Assembly: GCA_018970445.1 (NCBI GenBank)
Contig: JAGWWF010000013.1
Location: 1-64,000 of the forward strand
Source: Alphaproteobacteria bacterium
GTDB taxonomy: Bacteria; Pseudomonadota; Alphaproteobacteria; Sphingomonadales; Sphingomonadaceae
Direction of reading: 5' to 3'
DNA: 64,000 nt
Shown: piece after piece, positions 62,593 to 64,000 of the stretch
Layout: the number at the start of each line of letters is the position of its first letter
How positions within the stretch are numbered: position 1 is the stretch's first letter
The notes under the pieces: generated by a model
What the model saw: the letters and a program-made list of their open reading frames with translations, nothing else
What the model was told of the DNA's origin: nothing
Database searches by the model: none
Position numbers and translations under genes: made by a program

Positions 62593-64000
62593 ATGAAGGA
62601 AATCAGTGGCCTGGCGGCCAGCTGGCGCCAGGACGTGCCGGCCTCGATCGTGGTGGCGCTGGTGGCGCTGCCACTGTGTCTGGGCGTGGCGCTGGCATCG
62701 GGGGCGCCGCTGATGTCGGGCCTGGTGGCCGGCATCGTCGGCGGACTGGTGGTGGGTGCAGCCAGCCGTTCGGCGCTGTCGGTCGCCGGCCCGGCTGCCG
62801 GCCTCACCACCATCGTGCTGGCCGCCATCACCAGCCTGCCCAGTTTCGAAGCCTTCCTGCTCAGCGTGTGCCTGGCCGGCCTGCTGCAGATGATCTTTGC
62901 CGCCAGCCGCGGCGGGGTGATTGCCGAATTCGTGCCGGGCGCGGTGATCACCGGCATGCTGGCAGCGATCGGCCTGATCCTGATCCTGAAACAATTGCCG
63001 CACGCGGTGGGCTATGATGGCGATCCCGAAGGCGATTTCGGTTTTTTCCAGGCCGATGGCGACAACACGCTCACCGCGCTGGGCCATGTGCTGACCAATG
63101 ATTTCCTGTGGGGCGCGGCGATCATCGCGCTGATCTCCCTGATCTTCCTGTTCTGGTGGGACAAGGCGCGGCCCCAGCAGGGGCCATTCAAGCTGCTGCC
63201 CGGCCCGCTGGTGGTGGTGCTGTTCGGCATTGGCGCCAATGCCGGCTTTCAGGCCTTTGTGCCTGAACTGGCGGTGGCCAGCACCCATCTGGTGCAGGTG
63301 CCGGTGGGGGCAACGCCGCTGGCGCTGATCGATCAGGTGCGCCTGCCCGATGTGGCGGCCATCACCAATCCCAGGGTGTGGACGATCGCGCTCACCCTGG
63401 CCATCGTTGCCAGCCTCGAATCGCTGCTGTCGGTCAAGGCGGTGGACGAACTTGATCCAAAGCGCCGCGTGACCGACAAGAATCGCGAGCTGCTGGCGCA
63501 AGGGGCGGGCAATCTCGTGTCGGGTCTGCTCGGCGGCCTGCCGGTCACCTCGGTGATCGTGCGATCATCGGCCAATGTCGAATCGGGGGCGGATTCGCGC
63601 CTGTCCACCATGCTGCACGGGGCCTGGCTGCTGCTGGGGCTGGCGCTGGTGCCAGGCCTGCTCAACCTCATTCCCTTGTCGGCGCTGGCCGCGGTGCTGA
63701 TCGCCACCGGCTACAAGCTGGCCAAGCCGTCGCTGTTCCTGCTGCGCTGGCGGCAGGGGATGAGCCAGTTCATCCCCTTCGTGGTGACGGTGCTGGCGAT
63801 CCTGTTCACCGATCTGCTGATCGGCATCGCCATCGGGCTGGCGGTGGGCTTTGCCTTTGTGATCTGGCGCTCCACCGGCGATATCATCACCTATGTCGAA
63901 TATGGCGGCACGGTCATGGTCCGGGCACGGCGCAATCTCTATTTCATGCACAAGCCGGCCCTGCAGGAGGCGCTGGGCCGGGTGCCGGACGGGGCCGAGC
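62593..64000 (+). CDS. SulP-family anion transporter, cut by the window end
   Basis: 469 complete codons are visible with no stop. The N-terminus (SWRQDVPASIVVALVALPLC) and the conserved VAGPAAGLTTIVLAA, QGAGNLVSGLLGGLPVTSVI and SSANVESGADSRLSTMLHG stretches mark the SulP/SLC26 family. About ten hydrophobic spans lie in the visible part. Substrates include sulfate, bicarbonate and dicarboxylates; some relatives carry a C-terminal STAS or carbonic anhydrase domain, which would lie beyond the edge. It is divergent from the hydrolase gene across 122 bp. Confidence 0.85.
   Translation, partial: MKEISGLAASWRQDVPASIVVALVALPLCLGVALASGAPLMSGLVAGIVGGLVVGAASRSALSVAGPAAGLTTIVLAAITSLPSFEAFLLSVCLAGLLQMIFAASRGGVIAEFVPGAVITGMLAAIGLILILKQLPHAVGYDGDPEGDFGFFQADGDNTLTALGHVLTNDFLWGAAIIALISLIFLFWWDKARPQQGPFKLLPGPLVVVLFGIGANAGFQAFVPELAVASTHLVQVPVGATPLALIDQVRLPDVAAITNPRVWTIALTLAIVASLESLLSVKAVDELDPKRRVTDKNRELLAQGAGNLVSGLLGGLPVTSVIVRSSANVESGADSRLSTMLHGAWLLLGLALVPGLLNLIPLSALAAVLIATGYKLAKPSLFLLRWRQGMSQFIPFVVTVLAILFTDLLIGIAIGLAVGFAFVIWRSTGDIITYVEYGGTVMVRARRNLYFMHKPALQEALGRVPDGAE

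Overview
The window is chromosomal DNA of a high-GC alphaproteobacterium, most likely a sphingomonad (Sphingomonadales; perhaps the Sandarakinorhabdus/Polymorphobacter side). This is inferred from strong GCC/GGC/CTG codon bias, frequent GTG and TTG starts, the alphaproteobacterial long forms of PstC and PstA, a DUF2794 protein, an XRE-S24 regulator typical of the group, and glnB-glnA with a separate amtB. No rRNA, tRNA, CRISPR array, integrase or transposase was found. Only one gene is cut, at the right edge.

Region 1 (about 0.1-14.3 kb) looks like an accessory catabolic island. It holds GcvPA/GcvPB-like PLP decarboxylase subunits, an AcoX-like member of the NAD-kinase fold, an adenylate-forming enzyme and an SDR. 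It also has a fused HcnA-HcnB-type 2Fe-2S/FAD/BFD oxidoreductase, a polar-amino-acid ABC importer whose binding protein is fused to a permease, an HcnC-like amine oxidase, a DapA-family lyase and an Old Yellow Enzyme. Together these read as uptake and stepwise oxidation of a small nitrogenous compound (an imino acid, opine or modified amino acid). The substrate cannot be told from sequence. No gcvT, gcvH or lpd is present, so this is not a normal glycine cleavage locus. Region 1b (14.3-18.7 kb) adds two DUF885 proteins around a NodB-fold deacetylase/cyclic amidase and may belong to the same system.

Region 2 (18.7-34.1 kb) is mixed: an S24-type regulator, two overlapping small proteins, an RND efflux pair behind twin operator-like dyads, and metZ-apaG with a structured leader. 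It continues with a GcvA-like LysR regulator, a secreted M28 peptidase, an ABC-F ATPase, an SGNH hydrolase, two divergent hexapeptide acyltransferases and parE.

Region 3 (34.1-45.5 kb) covers nitrogen and cell-wall metabolism. A candidate CU-rich small RNA lies between parE and glnA. It is followed by glnB-glnA, divergent amtB, an MFS-SDR pair, a LuxR-type solo receptor divergent from msrA across a dense set of palindromes, and glmU-glmS.

Region 4 (45.5-53.5 kb) is a complete phosphate regulon, gph-phoR then pstSCAB-phoU-phoB, with a Pho box of three 11-bp-spaced repeats before pstS.

Region 5 (53.6-64 kb) has an HSD17B4-like SDR, DUF2794, a serine acetyltransferase, and the AhpC/AhpD peroxide system divergent from OxyR with a MITE-like palindrome between ahpC and ahpD. 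It ends with a quinone oxidoreductase, an aldehyde dehydrogenase, bamD, a MAPEG protein, a metallo-beta-lactamase-fold hydrolase and a truncated SulP transporter.
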